Below are positions 1 to 7,001 of a stretch of 21,327 nt of DNA, piece after piece (positions within the stretch are counted from its first letter, which is position 1; every line of letters starts with the position of its first letter). The notes beneath the pieces are model-generated. The model had not been told where the DNA came from. It made no database searches and was given only the letters and a program-made list of their open reading frames with translations. The stretch is from the NCBI GenBank assembly GCA_964513655.1, contig CAZENQ010000049.1, positions 1 to 21,327 on the forward strand, in the 5' to 3' direction. A program made the position numbers and the translations under genes. Origin of the DNA: G020350405 sp964513655 (GTDB lineage Bacteria > Planctomycetota > Phycisphaerae > Sedimentisphaerales > Anaerobacaceae).

Positions 1-38
1 ATATATCCCGAATCGCTTAAAACCGGAGGTAGTACGGT

Positions 39-230
39 ATGCCCGGAATACTTAAAGGCTGGTTTGAATGCCCCATCTGTGGTGGGGAATTCGATCGCAG
101 CGTCATGATTTCAAATCAGAAAAGGATCTGTCTGAACTGTTGGAAAAAAGGGGAAGAGGGGGAAGCTTCAATGCATATTGATCATACTGAATCTCCTCCA
201 AAACCTGAGCACAAGCCGGCACTGGTATAG
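39..230 (+). CDS. Small zinc-ribbon-like protein, 63 aa
   Basis: Hypothetical small protein. It has a CPIC pair (C11, C14) and a CLNC pair (C31, C34), a CxxC-x16-CxxC arrangement that would suit one structural zinc ion. The tail after residue 38 is acidic, then rich in Pro, Lys and His, and looks disordered. A good Shine-Dalgarno (GGAGG at 25-29) sits 9 nt before the ATG, which argues that this short frame is translated. There is no signal peptide or membrane segment. The next gene lies on the opposite strand, so the operon partner, if any, is upstream of the window. The function is not recognised; a nucleic-acid-binding or metal-binding role is only a guess. Confidence 0.6.
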   Translation: MPGILKGWFECPICGGEFDRSVMISNQKRICLNCWKKGEEGEASMHIDHTESPPKPEHKPALV

Positions 231-353
231 ATGTTACCGTTAATGGAGACGTAGCAGGAAAACAAATTGGTTTACTCCACCCAAATACAATTTACCTGTC
301 GATAGTATAAGATCCATCACCCTTCATACAGACATCAGGAAATTTTTTAGATA

Positions 354-992
354 TCAGGAATTTTTTTTTAGCACGGCGAGAATCTTGAATTGTGCGAGTG
401 CCAGGCTGACAGCCAGGGTGAAGCACAGGATAGCTATGGCGAGAAAAATACTGCCTCCGGCCCTTAACGGTTTCCACTGCAGTTGCACCGACATGCCAGT
501 GGCGTATCGTGAGATAAGGAAGCTGACAAAGGCAATGGCAGTCATGCAGATGGCACAGATCAATGGTTGTTTGGTCTGTTGGTCGGTGGGAGCCAGGAGG
601 GCATTTAAGAGGTGCAGTCCGACAGCTATTTGGTAAACGGCTATTGCCGCCGAAAATATTGGAATGAACCACTTTTCGAGTATTTCGAGGCGGCGTTGAG
701 CAACGGTGAACATAGCTGCGCGTTCGCCCTTTGCCTGAAAGATTGTGGGAGCGTCCTGGTCCTTGGCCAATTGGCTCATATCAAGCTTTTCCTGCTCGGC
801 CAGGGCGCGTTGATGAAACTGAATGACGAGAACAAGCCAAATCAGAGCCGCGGAGAGGATTAGCCAGCTTACAGCGGAGACGGGGGAGAACCCGCTCCAT
901 CGGCCTACGAAAAAGGCGATGCCGAAAAACAGGACGCTCAAAATCAGAGACGCCAGAGCCACGTATTCAGCACGTTTGGATGATAATGTCAT
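354..992 (-). CDS. Multi-pass membrane protein, possibly truncated, 212 aa
   Basis: Predicted inner-membrane protein. About five hydrophobic segments can be seen at roughly residues 11-29, 36-57, 110-135, 145-163 and 180-202. A soluble stretch between the second and third (about 60-108) is rich in Gln, Glu, Lys and Arg and could form a short coiled coil. The start ATG at 992 has a weak AGGA ribosome site. The protein stops a few residues after its last membrane segment, at a run of nine A residues on the coding strand. I have an unverified memory that similar N-termini occur on larger planctomycete membrane proteins carrying an SPFH/Band-7 domain. If so, this copy has lost its C-terminal half. 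It is divergent from the ABC permease. Function not assigned. Confidence 0.6.
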   Translation of the reverse strand: MTLSSKRAEYVALASLILSVLFFGIAFFVGRWSGFSPVSAVSWLILSAALIWLVLVIQFHQRALAEQEKLDMSQLAKDQDAPTIFQAKGERAAMFTVAQRRLEILEKWFIPIFSAAIAVYQIAVGLHLLNALLAPTDQQTKQPLICAICMTAIAFVSFLISRYATGMSVQLQWKPLRAGGSIFLAIAILCFTLAVSLALAQFKILAVLKKNS

Positions 993-1188
993 CTATTATC
1001 CTGCTTTTTGCAATTTGAACAAATAACTCACAAACGTTGTATTATTTATGATGTATAAGCCCTTTACGAGTTAGAAGTTGTGTAGTATAACAGTAAGCGT
1101 CATTTCAGTATAGTGACGATTACGAAAAAATTATGCTACAGTCCCGGCGAGTCGGCAGGCCGGCGAGCGGCTAAATGAGTAAAGAATA
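993..1188. other. Divergent intergenic region
   Basis: This non-coding 196-nt region separates the minus-strand membrane protein from the plus-strand ABC permease. It holds the candidate forward promoter listed separately and a GC-rich patch at about 1145-1170 in which CCGGCGAG occurs twice. No RNA gene or small coding frame with a convincing ribosome site was seen. Confidence 0.5.
1063..1091 (+). promoter_or_regulatory. Candidate sigma70-type promoter for the ABC permease
   Basis: A TTTACG box at 1063-1068 is followed after exactly 17 nt by TATAAC at 1086-1091. These match four and five of the six consensus bases. Transcription would begin near 1098 and leave a leader of about 90 nt before the permease ATG at 1189. 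This is consensus matching only. Confidence 0.35.
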
Positions 1189-2151
1189 ATGAATAAACTG
1201 TTTACTATAGCGAAAAATACTTTCATAGATACACTGAGACAACCGGTCTATGCCATAATAATTTTCACCGCTCTGTTCTTGTTTATTGTAAGTCCGCCCA
1301 TGACGATGTACACAATGAGCGACGACAGTAAACTCTTGCGCGAGATAGGCTTATCTACGTTATTCTTGGCGAGCTTGTTCATAGCAATATTCTCTGCTTC
1401 AGGGGCAGTGGCGGAAGAAATTGAGAATAAGACGATAACGACAGTTCTGAGCAAGCCGGTACAACGTCCGATATTCATAATCGCGAAATTTTTGGGAGTG
1501 GCTGCTGCGGTGACTCTGGCCCATTATATATGCACTATCGCCCTATTGATGGCGATAAGACACGGAGTAATGGAGACAGCATCGGATGAGCCGGACTGGA
1601 CAGTTATTAGCACGGGATTGGTTGTTTTGTTTTTGGCATTTTCGCTAAGTGCTTTTTTCAACTATGCTTACGACTGGAAATTTTCATCGACGGCGATGGT
1701 GCTGATGGGTGTATTTGGCACATTTGGCATGGTGTTCTTGTGTTTAATAAACCGGGAGTGGCAGTTTGCCCCCCAAGAGAATGGTATAAACACACTTGAT
1801 ATCTATGGTTCGATATTGTTGCTGTTGGCGGCAATTGTAATTGCGGCGCTGGCGGTAGCATTTTCGTCGAGATTCAACATAGTGGTAACGCTTTCAGCCT
1901 GTGTCGGTGTGTTTCTGTTAGGTCTTGTAAGCGATTACGTATTCGGACGATATGCAGAGACCAAGATTTGGGCCAAGATAGGCAGGTTTTTGGTGCCGAA
2001 TTTGCAGGTTTTCTGGATAAGCGATGCTATTTACGAAGGCAGCGTAGTTCCGCTAAAATATATCGTGATAAGCGCCTTCTATGCCGTTTGTTATACAACG
2101 GCTATACTTCTGGTGGCCATCGCCCTGTTCCAGAGACGACAGGTAGGGTAG
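1189..2151 (+). CDS. ABC-2 type transporter permease, 320 aa
   Basis: Membrane subunit of an ABC transporter of the ABC-2/NosY-like class. The first 20 residues are a typical amphipathic N-terminus of the family (MNKLFTIAKNTFIDTLRQP), followed by a long hydrophobic segment near 21-40. A stretch at about 74-90 (AEEIENKTITTVLSKPVQR) corresponds to the conserved cytoplasmic motif that contacts the ATPase in this family. About six membrane segments are visible, ending with one at about 292-312. Such permeases work with a separate ATP-binding protein, but no ATPase gene is present on either side here, so the partner must be encoded elsewhere or just outside the window. The substrate is unknown. 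The ribosome site before the ATG is weak. The stop codon lies inside a short tandem repeat, GGTAGGGTA twice at 2142-2159. Confidence 0.85.
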   Translation: MNKLFTIAKNTFIDTLRQPVYAIIIFTALFLFIVSPPMTMYTMSDDSKLLREIGLSTLFLASLFIAIFSASGAVAEEIENKTITTVLSKPVQRPIFIIAKFLGVAAAVTLAHYICTIALLMAIRHGVMETASDEPDWTVISTGLVVLFLAFSLSAFFNYAYDWKFSSTAMVLMGVFGTFGMVFLCLINREWQFAPQENGINTLDIYGSILLLLAAIVIAALAVAFSSRFNIVVTLSACVGVFLLGLVSDYVFGRYAETKIWAKIGRFLVPNLQVFWISDAIYEGSVVPLKYIVISAFYAVCYTTAILLVAIALFQRRQVG

Positions 2152-2198
2152 GTAGGGTAGTTCGTGGTATGTGCTGCGTATTCTTTACTGGACGGGCG

Positions 2199-2663
2199 TC
2201 ACGCCTGAGGGGACAGGGTGTTAATTACCGCTATTTCGTCGCAATTTTGCTGTTTTGGGCACTTTGCGCAGTCCTTCCAGACCTTCATGGGGAGGGAATC
2301 TTTTTCAATAATGTGGAAGCCCAGCTTCTCAAAAAAGTCGGGGTTTAGCGTGAGTGCGAAGACTCGCGCGAGGCCGAGTTGGCGGGCCCGTTCGAGGGTG
2401 GTGTTTACGAGCACTTTGCCGACGCCGGAGCCTTTTTTGGCTTCGTCTACGGCGAGGGACTTTATTTCCGCCAGGTCTGCCCAGATAATCGCCAGCGCGC
2501 AGCAGCCCACTACATTGCCGTTTAGTTCGACAACAGTGAAGATCTGGAGGTTCTCGTAGATATCGGCCATTGAACGAGGCAGCATCCTGTCGCGTTCGGC
2601 ATAGTTACTTATCAGAGAACAGATGGCCTTGGCATCGGCGATTTTTGCGTTTCGTACTTTCAT
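2199..2663 (-). CDS. GNAT N-acetyltransferase, N-acetylglutamate-synthase-like, 154 aa
   Basis: Acetyl-CoA-dependent N-acetyltransferase with a single GNAT domain. The acetyl-CoA pyrophosphate loop is visible as KKGSGVGK (about 76-83), and the LNPDFFEKLGF segment (106-116) matches the last conserved GNAT motif. The C-terminus carries C132, C135 and C141 in CAKCPKQQNC followed by DEIAV. Short ArgA-like GNATs that make N-acetylglutamate in arginine biosynthesis commonly carry a similar cysteine-containing tail, so that is the favoured role. argG is also in the window, but about 13 kb away. Acetylation of another amine is possible. The gene is convergent with the ABC permease and divergent from the hotdog gene. 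A TATAAT box ends only 9 nt before its ATG. Confidence 0.8.
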   Translation of the reverse strand: MKVRNAKIADAKAICSLISNYAERDRMLPRSMADIYENLQIFTVVELNGNVVGCCALAIIWADLAEIKSLAVDEAKKGSGVGKVLVNTTLERARQLGLARVFALTLNPDFFEKLGFHIIEKDSLPMKVWKDCAKCPKQQNCDEIAVINTLSPQA

Positions 2664-2672
2664 GGACTATGT

Positions 2673-2678
2673 ATTATA
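2673..2678 (-). promoter_or_regulatory. Possible -10 box for the GNAT gene
   Basis: A perfect TATAAT (reverse strand) ends 9 nt before the GNAT start codon at 2663. The best -35 candidate, TGGAAA at 2695-2700 with a 16-nt spacer, is weak. If it is used, the mRNA would be leaderless or nearly so, which agrees with the absence of a ribosome site. Confidence 0.3.
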
Positions 2679-2787
2679 GCTGATTGTGTGCAGGTTTCCA
2701 GTATCAATCGGGATGCAGTACACGAAGTATCAAAAAAGCGAAAAAAGGCTGGCAAAGCTGTTGTGTGTTACTACAATGACCGAGATT

Positions 2788-3252
2788 ATGAGGTTTATTC
2801 TGATTGACAAGATTGTTTCGCTGGAAACGGGCAAGAAAATAAAGGCGGTCAAGAGCGTTTCTTTGGCTGAGGAGTATTTAGCGGACCATTTTCCGACGTT
2901 TCCGGTGCTGCCGGGCGTTTTTCTGCTGCAGGGGCTGATCGAATCAGCATCGTGGCTGGTGCGAGAGGCGGAGAATTTTGCCCACAGTATGATATTGCTT
3001 GAACAGGCGAGGAATGTAAAATACAAGAGTTTTCTGGCACCGGGCTCAAGAGTAGAATATACGGTCGAGGCCAAGACAATCGAGGAGAACGTAAGCAGTT
3101 TTAGCGGCCTTGGCGAATCAGGCGGTGAGCGAATTGTGGAAGCGAAACTCGGATTGCGGCACTTTAACCTTGCCGATGAGAATCCGGCGATGGCGGCGGT
3201 CGATGCCGAGTTAATTGAAGGAATGAAACAGCGATGGAAATTGCTGAGGTAG
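2788..3252 (+). CDS. FabZ-like hotdog protein with catalytic Glu replaced by Gln, 154 aa
   Basis: Single hotdog-fold protein of the 3-hydroxyacyl-ACP dehydratase (FabZ) family. The start is placed at 2788 (MRFILIDK) because it aligns with the start of its paralogue at 3811 (MRWIWIDK); in-frame starts at 2686, 2713 and 2776 have no good ribosome site. The signature DHFPTFPVLPGV is present, so the catalytic His (H34) is kept. The acidic residue 14 positions later, Glu in FabZ and Asp in FabA, is Gln (Q48, codon 2929-2931). The Gly of HFPG is Thr. It probably binds an acyl-ACP without dehydrating it well, or serves as the non-catalytic half of a dimer with the intact copy two genes downstream. 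It is the first gene of the five-gene operon, divergent from the GNAT gene. Confidence 0.85.
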   Translation: MRFILIDKIVSLETGKKIKAVKSVSLAEEYLADHFPTFPVLPGVFLLQGLIESASWLVREAENFAHSMILLEQARNVKYKSFLAPGSRVEYTVEAKTIEENVSSFSGLGESGGERIVEAKLGLRHFNLADENPAMAAVDAELIEGMKQRWKLLR

Positions 3253-3336
3253 TTTTTAGTTGGTTGTTCATAGACAAACGTATAACAATTAAGGACATAT
3301 AAAAAAGATTGCTGCGACGACAGGAGGTAAGAAGTT

Positions 3337-3732
3337 ATGGCAAAGAGTCGGGATGAAATATTCCAGGAAGTTCAGGATGTTTTGGTGGATGCTTTGGGGG
3401 TCGATGACGATGAGGTCAAGGCTGAGGCGACGTTGATGGGGGATTTGGGGGCGGAGAGCATTGACTTTTTGGACATAGTGTTTCGGTTAGAGAAGGCGTT
3501 TGATATAAAGATTCCGCGGGAAGAGCTATTTCCGGCGGAGAGCCTGATGAATAATCCCGAGTTTGTCAGTAACGGGAAGATGACGGAGAAGGGATTAGCT
3601 GAACTGCGAGATAAAGTACCGCACACGGACCTATCCACATTTGAGAACGACCCCGATGTTAATAAGCTGGGTGATTTGTTTACTGTCAGTGCGATTATAA
3701 ATTACGTTGAGACCAAGTTGAATGCAACATAA
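3337..3732 (+). CDS. Acyl carrier protein with a long insert, 131 aa
   Basis: Carrier for growing acyl chains on a 4'-phosphopantetheine arm. The attachment Ser is S41 in GAESIDFLD, where GADSLD is usual. The helix-II segment (42-62) is typical and acidic, and the last helix (about 111-128, LGDLFTVSAIINYVETKL) is recognisable. Standard ACPs are about 75-85 residues. The extra length is an insert of about 45 residues between helices II and III (roughly 63-110), containing an NPEFVSNGKMTEKGLAELR segment. A strong AGGAGGT ribosome site precedes the ATG. TATAAC (3281) and TATAAA (3298) in the 84-nt gap upstream could belong to an internal promoter, but no matching -35 box is convincing. Its position between the two hotdog genes marks it as the dedicated carrier of this operon rather than the housekeeping ACP. 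Confidence 0.9.
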   Translation: MAKSRDEIFQEVQDVLVDALGVDDDEVKAEATLMGDLGAESIDFLDIVFRLEKAFDIKIPREELFPAESLMNNPEFVSNGKMTEKGLAELRDKVPHTDLSTFENDPDVNKLGDLFTVSAIINYVETKLNAT

Positions 3733-3755
3733 TAGAGGGAATGTGCTTTGAGATG

Positions 3756-3796
3756 TTATCGGCAGGTTGACTTTGAGTAAGCCTGCCGATAATTTT
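3756..3796 (+). terminator. Intra-operon hairpin with short U run after the ACP gene
   Basis: A perfect 11-bp inverted repeat, TTATCGGCAGG (3756-3766) and CCTGCCGATAA (3782-3792), has a 15-nt loop and is followed by TTTT at 3793-3796. It lies between the ACP stop and the next hotdog start at 3811. It could be a partial terminator or an mRNA 3'-end stabiliser giving more ACP message than downstream enzyme message. The U run is short, so full termination is unlikely. Confidence 0.6.
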
Positions 3797-3810
3797 AATG
3801 TGAGCGGGAA

Positions 3811-4311
3811 ATGCGCTGGATTTGGATAGATAAATTCGTTGAGTTTCACAGCGGTGAGCGTGCGGTGGCGGTAAAGAATGTGACGCTTGCTGAAGAACAT
3901 TTGCACGATCATTTTCCGGGCTTTCCTGTTATGCCGGAGAGTCTGATGATTGAGGCCATGGCACAGACGTCGGGTATACTTGTCGGCGAGGCGAAGAAGT
4001 TTGAGGAAAAGGTCATTCTTGCGAAGGTGAAAAAGGCTGTCTTTTTTGACTACGTAAAACCGGGCGATACGATAGAAGTGGATGCGCGAATCGAATCCAT
4101 CACTTCTGAGGCGGCGAGTACAAGCGGCAGGATTACGCTGGGAGAGCGGTTAATTGCCGAGATAGATTTGATGTTCAGCCATATAGACCAGAATCTGGCC
4201 GGTAAGGAATTCCCGGAGGAGAACTTCGTTTTCACCAACACGTTCAAATCGCTTCTGCGAGGGCTGGTTTCTGACGGCGGTTGCCGTGAGCCGAAATCGG
4301 AGGGGAAGTAG
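3811..4311 (+). CDS. FabZ-like 3-hydroxyacyl-ACP dehydratase, 166 aa
   Basis: Hotdog-fold dehydratase that would remove water from a 3-hydroxyacyl-ACP to give a trans-2-enoyl-ACP. H34 in DHFPGFPVMP and E48 in LMIEAMAQ have the exact 14-residue spacing of the FabZ catalytic pair. The usual PGV after the proline is PES. It is clearly paralogous to the product of the gene at 2788: both share an MR-aromatic-I-x-IDK start, the LAEE segment and the DHFP motif. It has a C-terminal extension beyond the hotdog core (about residues 135-166) that the paralogue largely lacks. GAGCGGG just before the ATG can serve as ribosome site. The stop codon TAG overlaps the GTG start of the next gene by one base, which indicates translational coupling. 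A heterodimer with the Gln-substituted paralogue is inferred. Confidence 0.88.
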   Translation: MRWIWIDKFVEFHSGERAVAVKNVTLAEEHLHDHFPGFPVMPESLMIEAMAQTSGILVGEAKKFEEKVILAKVKKAVFFDYVKPGDTIEVDARIESITSEAASTSGRITLGERLIAEIDLMFSHIDQNLAGKEFPEENFVFTNTFKSLLRGLVSDGGCREPKSEGK

Positions 4312-5639
4312 TGGCTTCGGCTCGCGTAGTGATAACCGGTCTTGGTGCGGTAAGTCCCCTTGGATTGAGTGTTGGCGATATGTGGGAGGGTCTTTGTGCC
4401 GGGCGGTGCGGGATAGGCGAGATTACGGCATTTGACCCTGTGGGTTTTAACTGCAAATTGGCCGGCCAGGTGCCGGATTATAAGATACAATCATATTTAC
4501 CAAAGAGTCATCGCAAGGCCGCCAAGCTGATGTCCAGAGATATTGAACTGGCGGTGGTAGCGTCAGATGAGGCGTTTAGAAGCAGCGGGCTTATCACAAA
4601 AGGAATCGATGCGGACAAAATCAATGTTGACCCAGCACGTGTGGCTATTAATTTCGGAGCGGGCCTTATCAGTTGTGATTTGGTTGAGTTGGCGCCGGCG
4701 GCTGCGGTAAGTGTCACCGATGGCAGGTTCGACATTCGGAAATGGGGCAAGGAGGGTCTTGAGCAGGTGACGCCACTGTGGCTTCTGAAGTATCTGCCTA
4801 ATATGTTGGCGTGTCATGTAGGTATTATTCACGATATTCAGGGGCCGAGTAACAGTATCACTTGTGCGGAGGCGTCCGCGCATTTGGCGATAGGTGAGGC
4901 GGCGCAGATTATCAGCCGGGGCGATAGTGACGTTGCTTTAGCCGGCGGGGCTGAGGCGAAGGTAAATCCGATAGTTATGATTCGTCAGTGCCTGATTAAA
5001 AGAGCGACAAGCGAAAATAACGACGAACCAGCTGCGGCGTGCAGGCCCTTTGATGCCGACGCGAAGGGCTCGGTCTTCGGCGAGGGAGCCGGTGTGGTTG
5101 TATTGGAAAGCCTGGAAAGGGCCCAGAACCGAAGTGTGAAAATTTATGCGGAGGTAGTTGGAGTCGGCAGCAGCAATAGTATCAATCCGGTGTATGAACA
5201 TCTGGAGGCGGACGGCCGAGGTATTCAGATAGCGGTAGAAAAGGCACTGGCAGACGCGCAGATACAGCCGGATGATTTGGATTTGATAGTCCCACACGGG
5301 ACGGGGATAGCAGCGGATGATATGGCGGAGGCGAGAGGGCTTGAGGCTGTTCTGGGCGAGGCAGTGAAGGAAATCGCCGTCTGGCCGACCAAAAGTGTAC
5401 TAAGTAATACCGGCGCGGCGAGCGGGGCACTTGATATTATCGCGGCGGTTTGTGCGATGGCCGAGGGCAAGGTGCCTGCCGCGAAGAATTGCGACAGAAA
5501 AGCTGATGGCTGCAATTTGAATATTGTAAAACAGGCGCAGGAGGTGGATATTCGTTATGCACTTTGCTGCAGCTATACTTACGGCGGACAAACAGCAGCG
5601 GTGGTGCTAAAGAGTTTTGACGGTGAGGCGACGAATTAA
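4311..5639 (+). CDS. Ketosynthase-like chain-length-factor-type protein, active-site Cys replaced by Glu, 442 aa
   Basis: Thiolase-fold protein of the FabF/KAS II family (VVITGLGAVSPLG start, GEGAGVVVLES and PHGTG motifs, full family length). Aligned on GPSNSI...AIGEA, the nucleophile position of TACxS is Glu (E187, codon 4869-4871). The first catalytic His is kept (H329 in VPHGTG). The second, normally in the KSxxGH motif, is Asn (N366 in KSVLSN). It therefore should not condense on its own. This matches chain-length factors (KS-beta) of type II polyketide and aryl-polyene systems, which pair with an active KS and in which Cys is usually Gln. The start is GTG at 4311, one base inside the upstream stop, with CGGAGGGG as ribosome site. 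The downstream KS begins immediately after its stop (TAAATG), so equal production of both partners is likely. Confidence 0.88.
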   Translation: MASARVVITGLGAVSPLGLSVGDMWEGLCAGRCGIGEITAFDPVGFNCKLAGQVPDYKIQSYLPKSHRKAAKLMSRDIELAVVASDEAFRSSGLITKGIDADKINVDPARVAINFGAGLISCDLVELAPAAAVSVTDGRFDIRKWGKEGLEQVTPLWLLKYLPNMLACHVGIIHDIQGPSNSITCAEASAHLAIGEAAQIISRGDSDVALAGGAEAKVNPIVMIRQCLIKRATSENNDEPAAACRPFDADAKGSVFGEGAGVVVLESLERAQNRSVKIYAEVVGVGSSNSINPVYEHLEADGRGIQIAVEKALADAQIQPDDLDLIVPHGTGIAADDMAEARGLEAVLGEAVKEIAVWPTKSVLSNTGAASGALDIIAAVCAMAEGKVPAAKNCDRKADGCNLNIVKQAQEVDIRYALCCSYTYGGQTAAVVLKSFDGEATN

Positions 5640-6965
5640 ATGATTGAGAGAGATACAACTGAACGGGTGGTGATAACAGGGATGGGTATTGTCTGTCCTT
5701 TGGGGCACGATGTGGAGACCGTCTGGCGAGCGGTATTGGCAGGCAAGAGCGGAATGGCCAGGACGGCCATTTTCGACGCTTCGACGTTTCCGTCGACTTT
5801 CGGAGCGGAGGTCAAAGATTACGACCCGGTCAAATATACAAAGAAGCCACAGTTTCACAAACACGGTAACCGGGGCAGCGGCTTTGCTGTTGGTGCAGCG
5901 GTCCAGGCGTGCGGGCAGGCCGGGATTGATGTGGAGACCGATAAGCCCGGTGACAGGATAAACCGGAGCAGGTTGGGGATTTATTTGGGAGCGGGCGAAG
6001 GCTCGGTTGATAATGATGTATTTTTTGCTGCTCTGGTGGAGGCATGGGACTCGGAGAAAGGTAAGATGGACTGGGGCAAGTGGGCCGAGGTTGCGTTTGG
6101 TCGGATGGACCCGATGCGTGAGCTTGAACAGGAGCCAAATATGCCTGCCGCTCATATAGCGATGCTTACCGGTGCACGTGGGCCGACAAGGAGCTGTCTT
6201 ACCGCCTGCGCGGCGAGTACTCAGGCGGTGGGTGAGGCGACAGAAATGATCCGCAGAGGTGACGCGGATATAATGATTGCCGGCGGCGCACATTCTATGA
6301 TACATCCATTGGGTGTTATGGGGTTTAACCGGCTAACCGCGATATCAACAAGGAATGATAGTCCGCAGACGGCGTCGAGGCCGTTCACTGTCAGCAGGGA
6401 CGGCTTTGTGCTTGGTGAAGGCGCGGCGATGCTTATTCTTGAATCGCTGACCTCTGCGAGAACAAGAGGTGTGGAAATCTTAGGTGAGGTGATAGGCTAC
6501 GGCAGCAGCAGCGACGCGTTCAGGGTCACCGATATGCACGAGGAAGGGCGAGGGCCGATACAGGCGATGAGCTGGGCATTAGCTGATGCGGGTATCAGCG
6601 AAAAGCAAGTAGACTATATAAACACACACGGCACGGGTACAACGGAGAACGACTCGATAGAGACCAAGGCGATAAAGGCGGTTTTCAAAGAAGAGGCGAA
6701 AAATACTCCCGCCAGCAGTGTCAAAAGTGTGCTTGGCCATTTAATCGGGGCAGCCGGTGCTGCGGAATTGATTACGTGCGTTCTGGCGATACGTGATAAT
6801 ATAGTCCCGCCGACAATGAACTTGAACGACCCTGACCCTGAGCTTGACTTGGATTATGTGCCGAATGAGCCGAGAAAGATGCCGGTCAATATCGCGATGA
6901 ATGAGTCTTTCGGCTTCGGCGGACAAAACAACGTAGTCATAATAAGAAGACTCAGGGAAAACTAA
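5640..6965 (+). CDS. Beta-ketoacyl-ACP synthase (KS-alpha type), 441 aa
   Basis: Condensing enzyme that joins a malonyl-ACP unit to an acyl chain by decarboxylative Claisen condensation. The triad is complete: C190 in LTACAAS, H330 in NTHGTGT and H367 in KSVLGHLIGAAGA, with K362 also in place. The C-terminal FGFGGQN loop typical of FabF is present. Its ATG follows the stop of the KS-like gene with no gap, and the two are homologous along their length, which suggests an active/inactive heterodimer. It is the last gene of the operon. No ketoreductase, enoyl reductase, malonyltransferase or thioesterase follows, so those activities must come from elsewhere. The alternative that it is the housekeeping FabF is less likely given the paired partner and the unusual ACP. 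Confidence 0.9.
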   Translation: MIERDTTERVVITGMGIVCPLGHDVETVWRAVLAGKSGMARTAIFDASTFPSTFGAEVKDYDPVKYTKKPQFHKHGNRGSGFAVGAAVQACGQAGIDVETDKPGDRINRSRLGIYLGAGEGSVDNDVFFAALVEAWDSEKGKMDWGKWAEVAFGRMDPMRELEQEPNMPAAHIAMLTGARGPTRSCLTACAASTQAVGEATEMIRRGDADIMIAGGAHSMIHPLGVMGFNRLTAISTRNDSPQTASRPFTVSRDGFVLGEGAAMLILESLTSARTRGVEILGEVIGYGSSSDAFRVTDMHEEGRGPIQAMSWALADAGISEKQVDYINTHGTGTTENDSIETKAIKAVFKEEAKNTPASSVKSVLGHLIGAAGAAELITCVLAIRDNIVPPTMNLNDPDPELDLDYVPNEPRKMPVNIAMNESFGFGGQNNVVIIRRLREN

Positions 6966-6978
6966 GCGGCATGAGTCC

Positions 6979-7001
6979 CCGGTTGGCTGAACTGGCTTGT
7001 T
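6979..7001 (+). terminator. Weak hairpin after the ketosynthase operon
   Basis: CCGGTT (6979-6984) can pair with AACTGG (6990-6995) through one G-U wobble around a 5-nt loop, followed by CTTGTT. The stem is short and the U run poor, so termination here is only possible. No better terminator is visible between the ketosynthase stop and the next gene. Confidence 0.2.

Noticed and set aside
2142..2159. Tandem GGTAGGGTA repeat across the permease stop
   Set aside because: Only two copies of 9 bp; probably a small slippage duplication with no clear role, although it places a second TAG close behind the first.
2686..2787. 34-residue N-terminal extension of the first hotdog protein (GTG start)
   Set aside because: The paralogue starts at the equivalent of 2788 and the extension is basic, unconserved-looking and lacks a ribosome site.
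5182..6305. Long minus-strand frames opposite the two ketosynthase genes
   Set aside because: They are shadows of strongly conserved plus-strand coding sequence, low in complexity and without recognisable motifs.
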